This document shows positions 8,319 to 18,095 of a stretch of 64,000 nt of DNA, in pieces (positions within the stretch are counted from its first letter, which is position 1; each line of letters opens with the position of its first letter). The stretch lies in assembly GCF_007997005.1 (NCBI RefSeq), contig NZ_VOSL01000023.1:30875-94874 (forward strand). Reading direction: 5' to 3'. The notes under the pieces were generated by a model. That model was not told the DNA's origin, did not search any database, and saw nothing but the letters and a program-made list of their open reading frames with translations. Origin of the DNA: Lujinxingia vulgaris (GTDB lineage: Bacteria > Myxococcota_A > Bradymonadia > Bradymonadales > Bradymonadaceae). The position numbers and the translations under genes were made by a program.

Positions 8319-10640
8319 TCAGCGGTAACGCCGTGTCTTCAAAAACGCAAAACTCAGCGACGTCAGGATGATGACCAGGGTCACCGTCACCAGCACCCCC
8401 ATGCTCTCCGGCAGGCTGGTACGGCGCCTGGGGACCTCACCGGCAAACACCCGCCCGGCCTCATTCAACGCCATCCCTCGCTGACGCACCTGAAGGTCCA
8501 ACGCCCGATCGGCCCGCAGCCCGGCGTTGCCCGGCCAGACCAGCGGATGGCGCACAATCGCGGCCCCGGGCTCCTCGGGCCGTCGCACCCGAATCAGCTC
8601 ACTGGCGTGCGGAAGATCGCTGATGAGCAGCATCTCCTCCCCATCAAACCCCAGCCCGGTGATCTCGCCACCGGACCAGGGGCCGCTGACCGTCACCCAA
8701 CTCTGCGCCTGGTCACGACTCAACGCCACACGGCCGCCGTGGACCATCACCAGGGTCGTCGTCTCCCGCCAGGGGATCTGGGCCAGCCTCAAGGGCGCCT
8801 CCGCCTCATTCTCCATAAAGGAGTAGAGCGACTGCCAGGTCTCCCCACCATCGCCCGAGCGCCAGAGCTGCGTGGGTCGGTTGGGGTTGAGCGGGCGCGA
8901 GACCATGTAGGTGCGACCGTCGCGATCCAGCACCACAGCGCTGACCACCGAGCCCTCCAGCGCGCTTCGGAACGCCTCGCCCAGCCGGGCCCGACGCCAG
9001 GACTCCCCGCCGTCGTTGGAGAGCAGCGGGCCGTGCTGGTGCGACCACGCATGAAGTTGTTGCCCGCCCGGGCGCGCGGCCAGCGCCACAATGGCCGCCG
9101 CCGGAAGCTCCACCCCGTCCAGGTGCACCGGCCGAAAGATCACATCATCGGCGCGTCCCAGAGGCGCGGCTTCGGAGCTGCGCACCTGCCCGTTGAGATC
9201 GTGCACCAGCACGCTGCCGCCGAGCGTCCCGCTGATAAGCTGGTCGCTGCGCGGGTTGACCATCACCGCGCTGGTCGCCCGGTCGTGAACCTGCTGCCAG
9301 CGCTCCTCGCCAGCGCTTACCAGCCGGCGAAACAAACCGGCGTCGGTCCCCACCAGCATCTGCCCACGCGCGTCAAACCCCACCGCGTACGTGCGCGCGC
9401 CGTTGAGCCCTTCGTTGATCGGATCCCAGCTCTTGCCACCATCCTCGCTGCGCAGCACCCCCTGGCCCCGGGTGGCCGCCCAGATCACATCCTCACTGGC
9501 GCCGGCGCTCAGGTGGGTGATGCCGCGTCCGTCCGGATCGCGTTCCCGGGTCTCCTCCCAGGTCACGCCGGCGTCTTCACTGCGCCAGATGGTGCCGCGA
9601 TCACCGGCGATCAGGAGCACATAGCCCGCTGCGGCGTCTTCGTCGGGTCGAAGGAGCATCGCGCTGTTGCCCTGGGGCTCCAGCGAGTGCCGCACGACTT
9701 CGACCGGCTCCCACAACTCCCCGACGCTGCTGTTACGGTACAGTCGGGCGCGGTCCAGCAGATAGATCTCCTGCTGATCGGGGCTGCTCACCAGCGCCCG
9801 GTCAATCGCCGCCACACTGCTGGTGAGCATCCAGGCATCAGCACCCGCTTCGCGTCGGTAGATCAGCAAACGGTCGCGCAGCACTGTTAGCAGCTCGTAG
9901 GGTCGATCTTCGGTCGCCGGCAGGTAGTTGCGTAACGTCGCCGGCAAGAGCTCCACTCGCCCCTCTTCCCCTTCAAAATCAACACCGCCCAGGCTGATGC
10001 GCTGCCAGCCCCGGGCGCTGACCTCGCCATCGGACTCCGGCGACCAGCGCCACAGCCCACGCCCATCGGTCAGGTAGACCTGACCATCATCTGGCGAGAG
10101 CAGCCGAAGAAGGGGCGCGGTATCGGCGCGCATAACCCGAAGCGTCTCATTGAGAGCCTCCGGCACCGGCGCGTTGAGCCAACTTCTCCCCAGATCCCTG
10201 CTGTAAAGTAGACGCGTGGGCTGATTGGCTGCGGGCACCGCCACCAGCCACACCAACCCGCCCGATGAGGCCACATAATCGGAGGCCTGGTATTGCCCGC
10301 GCCGCATCCCCGCCCAGACCCCGTCAAAGAGGTCGAGCCCCGCACTGTTAACACGCCGGGGCCAGCGCCCCTCAAAACGGCTCCACCCCGGATCGTCGAG
10401 GCCGCGGACAAAGAGCGCATCATCACCCACCGCCGCGATCGTCGCCTCATCACCTTCGCCCACGCGCACCACCGCCGCCACCGCGCCCCCGGGTGGCACC
10501 CCGACCTCACTGAGCCCCACCCGGGTCTGCTCGGTGGTACACGCCGGCGCCATCAGCGCCAGCGCGACCGCGCTCAACATCCACGCGAGCCCCCACCCGG
10601 GGCGCCCACGCGACTTACGCTCCGAACCGCCGACGGTCAT
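8319..10640 (-). CDS. Sialidase/YCF48-like beta-propeller lipoprotein with C-terminal membrane anchor
   Basis: 773 residues. The signal peptide ends in the lipobox APAC. The body has repeated Asp-box-like turns (SRDLGRSWL, SEDAGVTWEE, SEDGGKSWDP, SNDGGESWRR, SGDGGETWQS, SRDQAQSWV), the hallmark of sialidase, Vps10 or YCF48-type propellers. No catalytic sialidase triad is evident, so a binding or scaffold role is more likely. The C-terminus carries a transmembrane helix ending LKTRRYR, giving both a lipid and a protein anchor. The start overlaps the stop of the upstream OmpA-family gene by 4 bp, implying the two act together at the envelope. Confidence 0.75.
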   Translation of the reverse strand: MTVGGSERKSRGRPGWGLAWMLSAVALALMAPACTTEQTRVGLSEVGVPPGGAVAAVVRVGEGDEATIAAVGDDALFVRGLDDPGWSRFEGRWPRRVNSAGLDLFDGVWAGMRRGQYQASDYVASSGGLVWLVAVPAANQPTRLLYSRDLGRSWLNAPVPEALNETLRVMRADTAPLLRLLSPDDGQVYLTDGRGLWRWSPESDGEVSARGWQRISLGGVDFEGEEGRVELLPATLRNYLPATEDRPYELLTVLRDRLLIYRREAGADAWMLTSSVAAIDRALVSSPDQQEIYLLDRARLYRNSSVGELWEPVEVVRHSLEPQGNSAMLLRPDEDAAAGYVLLIAGDRGTIWRSEDAGVTWEETRERDPDGRGITHLSAGASEDVIWAATRGQGVLRSEDGGKSWDPINEGLNGARTYAVGFDARGQMLVGTDAGLFRRLVSAGEERWQQVHDRATSAVMVNPRSDQLISGTLGGSVLVHDLNGQVRSSEAAPLGRADDVIFRPVHLDGVELPAAAIVALAARPGGQQLHAWSHQHGPLLSNDGGESWRRARLGEAFRSALEGSVVSAVVLDRDGRTYMVSRPLNPNRPTQLWRSGDGGETWQSLYSFMENEAEAPLRLAQIPWRETTTLVMVHGGRVALSRDQAQSWVTVSGPWSGGEITGLGFDGEEMLLISDLPHASELIRVRRPEEPGAAIVRHPLVWPGNAGLRADRALDLQVRQRGMALNEAGRVFAGEVPRRRTSLPESMGVLVTVTLVIILTSLSFAFLKTRRYR

Positions 10641-12196
10641 TCGTCTCCCATCTCCAGGATATTGAACTCCACGCGTCGGTTCAGCGCGCGCCCTTCGGCG
10701 GTGCCGTTGTCGGCCACCGGCCGCGCCTGGCCGTAGCCCACCGCTTCCAGCCGATCTGCAGCCACACCACGCTCCACCAGGTAGGCTTTGACCGAGTCGG
10801 CGCGATCCTGACTCAACGCCAGGTTGCGATCGGCGCGCCCCACGCTGTCGGTGTGGCCCTCGACCCGCACGAGCTCGATGGCGGGGATGCGCACCATCAA
10901 ATCGGCCACGTCATCGAGGATGCCAAAGCTCTCCTGTGCGATGTTGGCGCTGCCCGTCTCAAAGTTGACCTGCTCGGTGATGATGATCGCGCCCTGGCGC
11001 ACCATCGCGCGCTCCGGGTTGATACGCGGCGGCTCGGGCTCGGGCACAGGCGGCGGCACCGGGCGCTTACGCTCAATCACCGGCTCGTCGAGCAACGCCG
11101 TTTGCTCCTCCAGATCGGGCTCCGGCTCAAGTTCCGGGCAGTCTTCACGCTCCAACCTCAGGCGGCGACCACGCTGATCGAGGTATTGCGGATCGCAGGG
11201 GTCGATCTCCGCGCGGAAGTTGGGGCTGGCGTAATCCACGCCCCACCAGCCGCCGGTGACCCACTGCCCACCGATGCCAAAGAAGACACGCCAGTCCGGC
11301 GAGCCGATGCCTTCGCTGAGCCCCGCGCCCAGACCGCCGGTGGCCGTCCACCCCTCGGCGACACGGTAGCGAAGTGCCCCCATGATCTCGGCCGGCACTT
11401 CCCCGGGCGCGATGCCACGCAGAGGCTCCTCTTTGCTGGCCACGCCCACCGCCCCGCTGATCTCCGCCAGCACGTCGAGTCGGTCCGTCAAAAAAGGCGC
11501 ATGCGCCGCAAGGCCCCACAGGATCTCATTGCCAATCACGTTCTGCCGAATGATGCGCTGGCCGGGGCGATAACGAAACCCCAGGTTGGCGCCCAGCCGA
11601 ACGCTGTCGAAGACCACGTAATCCGCCGCCACGAGAGCTTCGGCTCCCACACCGCCGTCGCCGGCCAACGCGTCGTCGTTGCCCACCGGGATCGAGAGGC
11701 CACCGATCACCGCCAGGCCCACCTGCGACTCATCCAGCCCCAGCACCTGATACTTCGCCGTGAGCCGCCAGTCGTTGAGCGCGCTGCGCGTGAGGTTGTC
11801 GGTGCTCGAGGCGCCGGGCGGAAGCAGCGGCTGCAGCTCTTCGCTACGCTGGAGCACCGTCCAGGGCAGTAAAAGTCCGACCTCGGCGCGATCCCACAGA
11901 CCCACACTCCCCATGATGTCGAGCTGGGTCTGGTAAGCCAGCGTGCGCTGCTCCGGCGAGTCGATCGCGGCGATCTGCACCGGATCATCGGCGTAGTTAA
12001 AGAACCCGCCCACCTGCCATTGCAAATGGGGCGCGACGGCGCTGCCAAACACGCTCAGGTAGTCTCCCACGCCCGGCGCAGGCCGAAAGCGCTGCACCTG
12101 AAGCTCAGGCAACTCCGTGACCTCCTGGGCCCCGACCGGCGCCGCAGCGCCCATCGCCCCCACCAAAAGCATCCACCCTACCCAGCGCTTGTTCAT
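10637..12196 (-). CDS. OmpA-family outer-membrane protein
   Basis: 519 residues from the ATG at 12196, chosen over an upstream Met because TGGGAGG stands 7-8 nt before it and it opens a clean signal peptide (MNKRWVGWMLLVGAMGAAAPVGA). Residues of about 40-370 look like a transporter-type barrel rich in Gly and aromatic strands. A Pro/Glu hinge (VPPPVPEPEPP) follows, then a C-terminal OmpA peptidoglycan-binding domain with RVEGHTDSVG, NLALSQDRAD and GRALNRRVEF. The family links the outer membrane to the cell wall. It is the first gene of a two-gene unit with the propeller lipoprotein. Confidence 0.88.
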   Translation of the reverse strand: MNKRWVGWMLLVGAMGAAAPVGAQEVTELPELQVQRFRPAPGVGDYLSVFGSAVAPHLQWQVGGFFNYADDPVQIAAIDSPEQRTLAYQTQLDIMGSVGLWDRAEVGLLLPWTVLQRSEELQPLLPPGASSTDNLTRSALNDWRLTAKYQVLGLDESQVGLAVIGGLSIPVGNDDALAGDGGVGAEALVAADYVVFDSVRLGANLGFRYRPGQRIIRQNVIGNEILWGLAAHAPFLTDRLDVLAEISGAVGVASKEEPLRGIAPGEVPAEIMGALRYRVAEGWTATGGLGAGLSEGIGSPDWRVFFGIGGQWVTGGWWGVDYASPNFRAEIDPCDPQYLDQRGRRLRLEREDCPELEPEPDLEEQTALLDEPVIERKRPVPPPVPEPEPPRINPERAMVRQGAIIITEQVNFETGSANIAQESFGILDDVADLMVRIPAIELVRVEGHTDSVGRADRNLALSQDRADSVKAYLVERGVAADRLEAVGYGQARPVADNGTAEGRALNRRVEFNILEMGDE

Positions 12197-12262
12197 GCGC
12201 GAACCTCCCACATTGACACACATCGAAGAGAAAACGCCACGCTACCACGAGTCTGCTCAGAT

Positions 12263-15200
12263 CTACACATCATCGCCACCGGCCTGCAGGGCCTTGAGCG
12301 CACGCCGAACCTCATCGAGGTTCTCCGGCACAGGGTCGCGCCCTTCGACCAGCGCGACCGCCTCGGCGTAGAGCGCCCGGGCGGTGGCATCATCTTGAAG
12401 ATGGTGCTGATGCAGCCCGGCGGCCTCCACCAGCGCCTCAAAACGTTGGCCGGCGTCGAGCAGCATCACCGCGTAAGCCTCGAGATCGGCGGCCAGATCG
12501 GCCCACTGCTCCGCGGCGCGGTTCAGCGCGATGCGCCGCTCGAGCGCCTCCACATGCTCGGGCCACAACCCGAACGCCAGGCCCCAGAGGCGGCGCGCGG
12601 CCTCGGGACGCTCGATATGCGTCTCGACGATATGCGCCGCATCCGCCACGATCTGACTGGCGGGCACGCGCAGCGCCACCGCCACCTCGTCGGCTTTCAG
12701 CCGCATCATCTCCTTGATGCTCAAGCCCTGAGGCTTGCCAAGCAAGAGCCCCAGCTCGCGGGCCAGGCTCTCCACATAGCCCTTCCAGTCGTCCAGCGCG
12801 GCCTGACAGGATTTGACACCCTCCAGCGCCATCGCGTCACCAGGCGCGGCCTTGAGCACGCGCTCATAATGGGTGCGGGCGTCTTTGGGGTTGTCGAGCT
12901 TATGCAGGAGAAGTTCGGCGAGCTCCCGCTCGGTCTCCACGGCGTCAATGCCGCCGCCGGCGACCTGCACGACGACCTCAAGGTGGCGCGCCGCCTGGGT
13001 CCACGACTGGGCGTCGAGCGCCATATCGGCCAGCAGGCGATGCGCGGCCTCATGGCGCGGATCGCCCTCCAGGACCTGATGCAGCCACACGCTGGCGGCC
13101 TCGGCGTCGGCGCGCTCATCCCAGATCAGCTGAGCGATAAGCAGCCGGTAGGTCGTGGCCATCTCGCTCGACTCGGCAGCCTCCAGGCGCGTCTCCAGCA
13201 GGCGCAGGCGCGCGCCGACGTCGCCCTCCTCTTCGTAGATGGCCTCCAGCGCGTTGACCACGCCCACCGACTTGCCCAGGCCTTGCGGGTCGGCATCCCG
13301 CACCGCCTCGAGATGACGTCGCGCCCCCACCGGATCTTCGAGTTCATAGTAGAGCAGCTCGCCAAGCTCCCGCTGCAGGCCCAGCCGACGCGCGCTCCCC
13401 AACAGCTCGCCACCATCGGCCTGCGTCAGCTCCAGCACGATCTCCAGTGCGCCGGCGACCCGCGACGGGTCATCGCTGAGACGCGCCTCCTCCAGCTCAT
13501 TGAGCGCGAGCTGCGCCGGATGCACATGCGGCGAGGTCGTCGGGGCCAGATCCGGCGCGGTCTTCCGCAGATCGTCGGAGGGGAACATCTCCGAGGGGGC
13601 CTCCGGCGCGGGCGCCTCCTCCCCCCGGGCGGCTTGCGACGCCGGCGCTCCGTCCGATCGCGGCTGCGCCGGCGGCGGCACGACCACCTTGCGGGTATCG
13701 CCCTCACCCGACGCCTCCCGGCGCACGCCCTTGAGCACCTTGCCCAGCGCGCTCCCGTCGTCGACCTGATCGGCCCTGGGGAGCTTCGCCGGACGCTTGA
13801 GCATCGACTCAAAGCGCTGGCGAAAACGCCCAACCTCATCCTCACCGCGCGCCGCGGGCCCTGGCGTAGGCGCCGCAGCTTCTGGCGAGGGCGCGGCGCG
13901 CTCGGGCGCTTCAGTCGACCTCTCGGGTTCATTGAGCGCTCCGGCCCCCAAGACCTCCTCAAAGCCCGGTCCGGTGAGGCTGTCGAGCATCGCGTCGAGT
14001 CGACGATCAACGCCCTCGGAGACCGCGCCGTCCTCGTCGTCGCTTTGGAGCGCGCGCGCGCGCTCCCGGGCCTCGGCCGCCGCGGCGCGATCACCACGCT
14101 CCTCAGCCAGCATCGCGATGCGCAGCAAGATCTCTCGCCGCGCCCCCTGGGCGGTCTCAATCTCGGCCAGGCGAATGAGCACATTCTCCAGCAACCGCCC
14201 GACCTTCTGCGCGCCGATCGGCGCCGGCGCTTCGCTGCCCTCGGCGTCGACCAGCGCCGCCAGCGCTTCGGCCGCCCCCTGAAGGCTGACGCGCTCGGCC
14301 GGCATCAGCTGCACCGCCTGCAGATATGCCCTGGCGGCGGCGTCCCACTGCTCGGCCATGGCGCAGGCCTGGCCCAGAGCCACACCCAACTCCCAGCGGG
14401 TCTGGCGCTCGGTGGCCTGCGACAAGAGCTCATCGAGCGCCTCACGCAGCGTCTCGTAGCGCCGATGGCGCGTAAGCAGCTCAATAAGGGTCGCCCGGAG
14501 CTCGGGATCCTCGGGTTGAAGCGCCAGGGCCGCCCGGAGCTGCTCCTGGGCATCTTCCACAAGCCCCAGCGAGCTGTAGAGCTGCGCGAGCTCTTCCAAA
14601 AGCGTCACCGACTGCTCCGCGCTCCCCGCCCCGGCGATCAGCTGCCGGTAGAGCGCAATGAGCTCTTCGGGCTGCCCGGCCTGACGCAAATAGTCGATCA
14701 TCCAGTGACGCGCGCCTTCATCCTGCGCGTCGATCTCCAGCACCCGCCGCATATGGCTGGCGGCCGCCTCCAGGCGCCGCCGACGCTCATAAATCTCACC
14801 CAGGCGTCGATGCGTTCCCAGCAGCGCCCGCGCGCGCTCCGCCTCATCGTCGGTGCCCCGCGCCAGCTCATACGCCCGCTCGCGCATCGGCAAAAGCTCG
14901 GTCAGGTAATCGGTGGCCTCCTCGTCGCGCTCCAGCACCTCACACATCGCGCCGGCCCACTCCAGTTGCTCGGCGCGCTCCTGCGGAAGATCCCCGTCGG
15001 CGCTGGCCGAAAGACTCAACGCGCGCCGCATGCTCAAGAGCGCCTGGCTGGCGTCCTCCAGCTCCTCAAACCAGATCTGCCCCACCCGCTGGTAGAGCCG
15101 GCTGGCGCGCGCGTGCTCCCCATCGGCCTGCGCCGCCCGCGCCGCCGACCCAAAGGCCTTGAGCGCCCGCAGCGGCTCCCCTCCCAGCACGTAGCTCTCG

Positions 15201-16660
15201 CCAAGGGTGTGCAGCGCGTCGAGCTCGGTGGGATCCAGGCGCAACACCCGCTCCAGATACATGCGCGACTCGGCCAGGTCCCCCTGCCGATCCATCAGAT
15301 GCCGCGCCAACTTCAGGTAGGTCGCCTTCAACGTCTGGCGATCGCTGTAGACGCCGGTCAAGCGCTTGAGCGCCTCCTCCAGTCCGGCGCGCTCACCGGT
15401 GCGCTCATACACCTGACTCAAGAGCTCCAGCGCCGGGCGGTTGCGCGGATCCAGGCGCAGCACCTCCCGCAGACGCTGCGCGCAGCGCTCCGGCTCATCG
15501 GCCGCCAGGCGACGGGCGATCGCGAGCTCGCAGAGCACCCAGTCGCGCGTGTCCTGCCGCTGACGCAACACCTTCGAGAGCGCCTCATAGGCCTCCATCA
15601 CCCGCGCATCATCTCGGCCCGCAGCAATCGCCAGCGAAGGCGCCACCAGCGCTGCCGCCAGATTCTGGTCATCCTCCTGAACCAGCTCGCGACGCAGCGA
15701 CTCCGCCTCGGCCAGGTGCGCCGGTGTCGGATCGGCCACCAGGCAATCGAGCTGACGGGTCACAAGTTCGGGATGCAGCCCGTACAGATCCCGATAACTC
15801 CCCAGGAGCGCGATGGCCTGGCGCACCTGCCCGTCAAAGAGCGCCTGATCGGCATGCGAGAAGAGCTCCTTGGCCTCATACGACGCCAACGCCCGCGCCC
15901 CCTCCCCGCTGGCGACAAGCCCTCCCTTCCCGCGCGACCCCACCGGCGCGTCCTCCGAGACCGCCCGCACCGTCAGCACGCCCGGCCGAATCCGTGCGCT
16001 CTCCAGCACCACCCCGGAGAGGTTGGGCAACTTCCACCCTACCCTGGGAAACACGTGCAAAAACAACAACTTAAGCGGCCTGAAAATCACAATATCGCCC
16101 GCCAGCCCCACCCTGAAGCTCTTCCCTCGCCCTGGCGCGCGCAACCCCGGCGCGTTGAGCAGGCTCGAGATCAACTCGTAGGCCACCAGGCGCGCCGGAT
16201 AGGGCAGCGCCCCGTAGGCCCGGTAGTCGTAGAGCGAGAGGTGCACCTCATCGGCCCGCGCCGGCTCCGGCGGAATCAACGCCGCCCGAAAACTCAGGTA
16301 GCTGTCCGCCCCGAACGCTTTGAGCCGAAGGCTGACGTGCGCCGCATCCTCCAGAAAACGCACCTGCAGCTCTTCAAACCCCTCCAGCGTGGCGGCCGCC
16401 TCGCTCAAGAGATCGCCCAGCCCCACCTCCGAGATCGCAAACTCCGCCTCCCGCACCCAGGCCCGCGTGTGCCGAAAACGATCCAGCCCCGAGCGCGCGT
16501 CGAAGGGAAACTTCAGATCCGGGATCTCCATGCGCAGCGACTCCAGCGTGATCCAGTCGCTGATCGGCTGACGCTCCGCCCACAGGTAGCCACGCCCGAA
16601 CATAAAGTCGAGCGCCAGCCCCAGCGGGTTATGTGCGTCCTGTGGCGTGGAGGGTTCCAT
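12263..16660 (-). CDS. Very large TPR-repeat protein
   Basis: 1465 residues without signal peptide or membrane segment, so probably cytoplasmic. The N-terminal 250 or so residues form an unassigned domain (starting MEPSTPQDAHNPLGLALDFM). Beyond that lie many degenerate TPRs, recognisable by phrases such as YLERVLRLDPTELDALHTLG, LRAALALQPEDPEL and HYERVLKAAPGDAMALEGV. They are interrupted near residues 890-1050 by a low-complexity Pro/Ala/Glu linker. TPR arrays are protein-interaction scaffolds; the partner is not evident. Only 17 bp separate it from the small TPR-like gene upstream. The start has weak ribosome-binding complementarity. Similar giant TPR proteins are common in myxobacterial relatives. 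Confidence 0.85.
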   Translation of the reverse strand: MEPSTPQDAHNPLGLALDFMFGRGYLWAERQPISDWITLESLRMEIPDLKFPFDARSGLDRFRHTRAWVREAEFAISEVGLGDLLSEAAATLEGFEELQVRFLEDAAHVSLRLKAFGADSYLSFRAALIPPEPARADEVHLSLYDYRAYGALPYPARLVAYELISSLLNAPGLRAPGRGKSFRVGLAGDIVIFRPLKLLFLHVFPRVGWKLPNLSGVVLESARIRPGVLTVRAVSEDAPVGSRGKGGLVASGEGARALASYEAKELFSHADQALFDGQVRQAIALLGSYRDLYGLHPELVTRQLDCLVADPTPAHLAEAESLRRELVQEDDQNLAAALVAPSLAIAAGRDDARVMEAYEALSKVLRQRQDTRDWVLCELAIARRLAADEPERCAQRLREVLRLDPRNRPALELLSQVYERTGERAGLEEALKRLTGVYSDRQTLKATYLKLARHLMDRQGDLAESRMYLERVLRLDPTELDALHTLGESYVLGGEPLRALKAFGSAARAAQADGEHARASRLYQRVGQIWFEELEDASQALLSMRRALSLSASADGDLPQERAEQLEWAGAMCEVLERDEEATDYLTELLPMRERAYELARGTDDEAERARALLGTHRRLGEIYERRRRLEAAASHMRRVLEIDAQDEGARHWMIDYLRQAGQPEELIALYRQLIAGAGSAEQSVTLLEELAQLYSSLGLVEDAQEQLRAALALQPEDPELRATLIELLTRHRRYETLREALDELLSQATERQTRWELGVALGQACAMAEQWDAAARAYLQAVQLMPAERVSLQGAAEALAALVDAEGSEAPAPIGAQKVGRLLENVLIRLAEIETAQGARREILLRIAMLAEERGDRAAAAEARERARALQSDDEDGAVSEGVDRRLDAMLDSLTGPGFEEVLGAGALNEPERSTEAPERAAPSPEAAAPTPGPAARGEDEVGRFRQRFESMLKRPAKLPRADQVDDGSALGKVLKGVRREASGEGDTRKVVVPPPAQPRSDGAPASQAARGEEAPAPEAPSEMFPSDDLRKTAPDLAPTTSPHVHPAQLALNELEEARLSDDPSRVAGALEIVLELTQADGGELLGSARRLGLQRELGELLYYELEDPVGARRHLEAVRDADPQGLGKSVGVVNALEAIYEEEGDVGARLRLLETRLEAAESSEMATTYRLLIAQLIWDERADAEAASVWLHQVLEGDPRHEAAHRLLADMALDAQSWTQAARHLEVVVQVAGGGIDAVETERELAELLLHKLDNPKDARTHYERVLKAAPGDAMALEGVKSCQAALDDWKGYVESLARELGLLLGKPQGLSIKEMMRLKADEVAVALRVPASQIVADAAHIVETHIERPEAARRLWGLAFGLWPEHVEALERRIALNRAAEQWADLAADLEAYAVMLLDAGQRFEALVEAAGLHQHHLQDDATARALYAEAVALVEGRDPVPENLDEVRRALKALQAGGDDV

Positions 16661-16677
16661 CCAGATCGTATCCCAAT

Positions 16678-17118
16678 CTACGTCGTGCCGGCGGGCCCCG
16701 GCTCAAGCTGGCTATCGAGCTGCTCCAGCGCCTCGCGCGCCTTGCGGCGAGTGAGGCGATCATCGCGCGTTATCGCCAGCGCCTCAACCTCCAACCAGGC
16801 CAAGCGCCGGATTTCAGCCGGCGCATCACCGGTGGCGAGCTTCTTAAACACGCGCATCGCCACACCACTTCGCCCGCGCATCACCTCACAACGCGCCAGC
16901 CCGTAGCTGGCCATCGGCCCAAAAGGTGGCGGAACATGGCGCTGCGCGTGACGAAAGCGATCCGCAGCCCGATCCACATCACCATGCATCAGGGCGGCCA
17001 CGGCCTCAAAAAATTCGCCACGATCGCCGCACTCCCCCCCGGCGATACCTCGTTCCAGGAGCTCCAGGTAGACGCGCGTCGAGCGCGCGTCCGCATCTTC
17101 TTGCACCGCCTTTGCCAT
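16678..17118 (-). CDS. Small TPR-like helical protein
   Basis: 146 residues, all-helical by composition, with TPR-like phrases (AAALMHGDVDRAADRFRHAQ, ASYGLARCEVMRGRSGVAMRVFKKLA). Two adjacent ATGs exist. GGGAGG is 5 nt from the second (17118) and only 2 nt from the first (17121), so the second is preferred. It lies 17 bp upstream of the 1465-residue TPR gene in the same direction, suggesting an operon and a physical partner. No enzymatic motif is seen. Confidence 0.65.
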   Translation of the reverse strand: MAKAVQEDADARSTRVYLELLERGIAGGECGDRGEFFEAVAALMHGDVDRAADRFRHAQRHVPPPFGPMASYGLARCEVMRGRSGVAMRVFKKLATGDAPAEIRRLAWLEVEALAITRDDRLTRRKAREALEQLDSQLEPGPAGTT

Positions 17119-17250
17119 CATGACCTCCCGATCCGCTGGACGTTGGGTGGCACAGACTGCGGTTCACGACCTGAAAACACGGCATCGAACGCCGGCCCTC
17201 GAACCCTGTGTCGAAGCGCGCGTCGCCTGCGCTTAAGACGACGCGCGATG

Positions 17251-17289
17251 AAAAAAGCGGCGGCGCGTCTCTTCAACGTCACCGCCGCT
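17251..17289 (-). terminator. Intrinsic terminator of ssb
   Basis: Read on the minus strand, AGCGGCGG pairs with CCGCCGCT around a 22-nt loop and is followed by TTTTTT. It sits just past the ssb stop codon. Confidence 0.75.
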
Positions 17290-17342
17290 CCTCGTACCTT
17301 GCCCTCACCCCGAAGCCTCAAACCCCGGGGATCGCCGACCCC

Positions 17343-17783
17343 TTAGAAGGGAATGTCGTCGTCGTTGAAGGACTGATCAAAGCTCGACTCCGCCCCCGAC
17401 GATCCGCGATCGCTGTCCCCGTAGGAGGAGGGGCCATCGGAGCGGCCCGCCGAGCTGCCGCCGCTCAAGAACTGCACGGTCTGCGCCACGATCTCGGTGG
17501 TGGAGCGCTTGTTGCCGTCGCGATCCTCCCAGTCACGCGTCTGCATCCGGCCCTCCACAAAGACCTGACGGCCCTTGCTCAGGTACTTGCCGCAGTTCTC
17601 GGCCTGCTTGCCGAAGACCACCACGCGGTGCCACTCGGTGCGCTCCTGCTTGACGCCGGACTTATCCGTCCAGACCTCGTTGGTGGCGATGTTGAAGTTC
17701 GCCACGGCCGCGCCGCTCTGGGTGTAACGAACCTCCGGATCCGAGCCCAGGTTCCCGATGATCATCGCCTTGTTCAAGCTCAT
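17343..17783 (-). CDS. ssb: Single-stranded DNA-binding protein
   Basis: 146 residues. An N-terminal OB fold (about 1-110) opens [20 protein letters not shown] and includes the conserved [14 protein letters not shown] and GRQVFVEGR segments. A Gly/Ser-rich flexible linker leads to the acidic tip DDDIPF that recruits replication and repair partners. Family function: a homotetramer coating ssDNA during replication, recombination and repair. TAAGGAGGCACG precedes the ATG. The gene stands alone with its own terminator, divergent from the TPR-GTPase gene. Confidence 0.97.
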   Translation of the reverse strand: MSLNKAMIIGNLGSDPEVRYTQSGAAVANFNIATNEVWTDKSGVKQERTEWHRVVVFGKQAENCGKYLSKGRQVFVEGRMQTRDWEDRDGNKRSTTEIVAQTVQFLSGGSSAGRSDGPSSYGDSDRGSSGAESSFDQSFNDDDIPF

Positions 17784-18095
17784 AACGTGCCTCCTTAGAT
17801 ATCTGTCGTCGGCCCTTTCGGGCCTCGCGTTGGCCTGTCATATACCAGCACGCCCGGCTCTCCAAGCGCGCTGGCCCCTGATGCAACCACCAGCCTGGCT
17901 GCGACGCCTCCCCACCGAGGGGGCAAATGCCTCATAGCGCCGCGACTGGTTTCTCTATTATCGTCGTCTCGCTTCAACCTTTGCCTGCCGCGAGCATTTT
18001 TTTGATCGTTTCGACTCGCCAGACCGGCCAACGTGTCCAGCTTCACCACCTGAACAAATAATGGGTAATTCCGCAAGTGCGGGGGTCCAGCCACC
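17784..18095. other. Divergent promoter region between ssb and the TPR-GTPase gene
   Basis: 312 bp. On the minus strand TTGGAG and TATGAC with a spacer of about 17 bp (near 17838-17866) could be the ssb promoter. The ssb leader also holds a small GGCCCGAAAGGGCC hairpin. A plus-strand promoter for the GTPase gene could not be picked out with confidence. No RNA gene is visible. Confidence 0.4.

Noticed and set aside
12020..16906. A 1628-codon open frame on the plus strand opposite the TPR gene
   Set aside because: It is a shadow of the TPR coding sequence: its Arg/His/Pro/Gln-rich composition and lack of any domain are what the antisense frame of GC-rich DNA gives, whereas the minus strand encodes recognisable TPRs.
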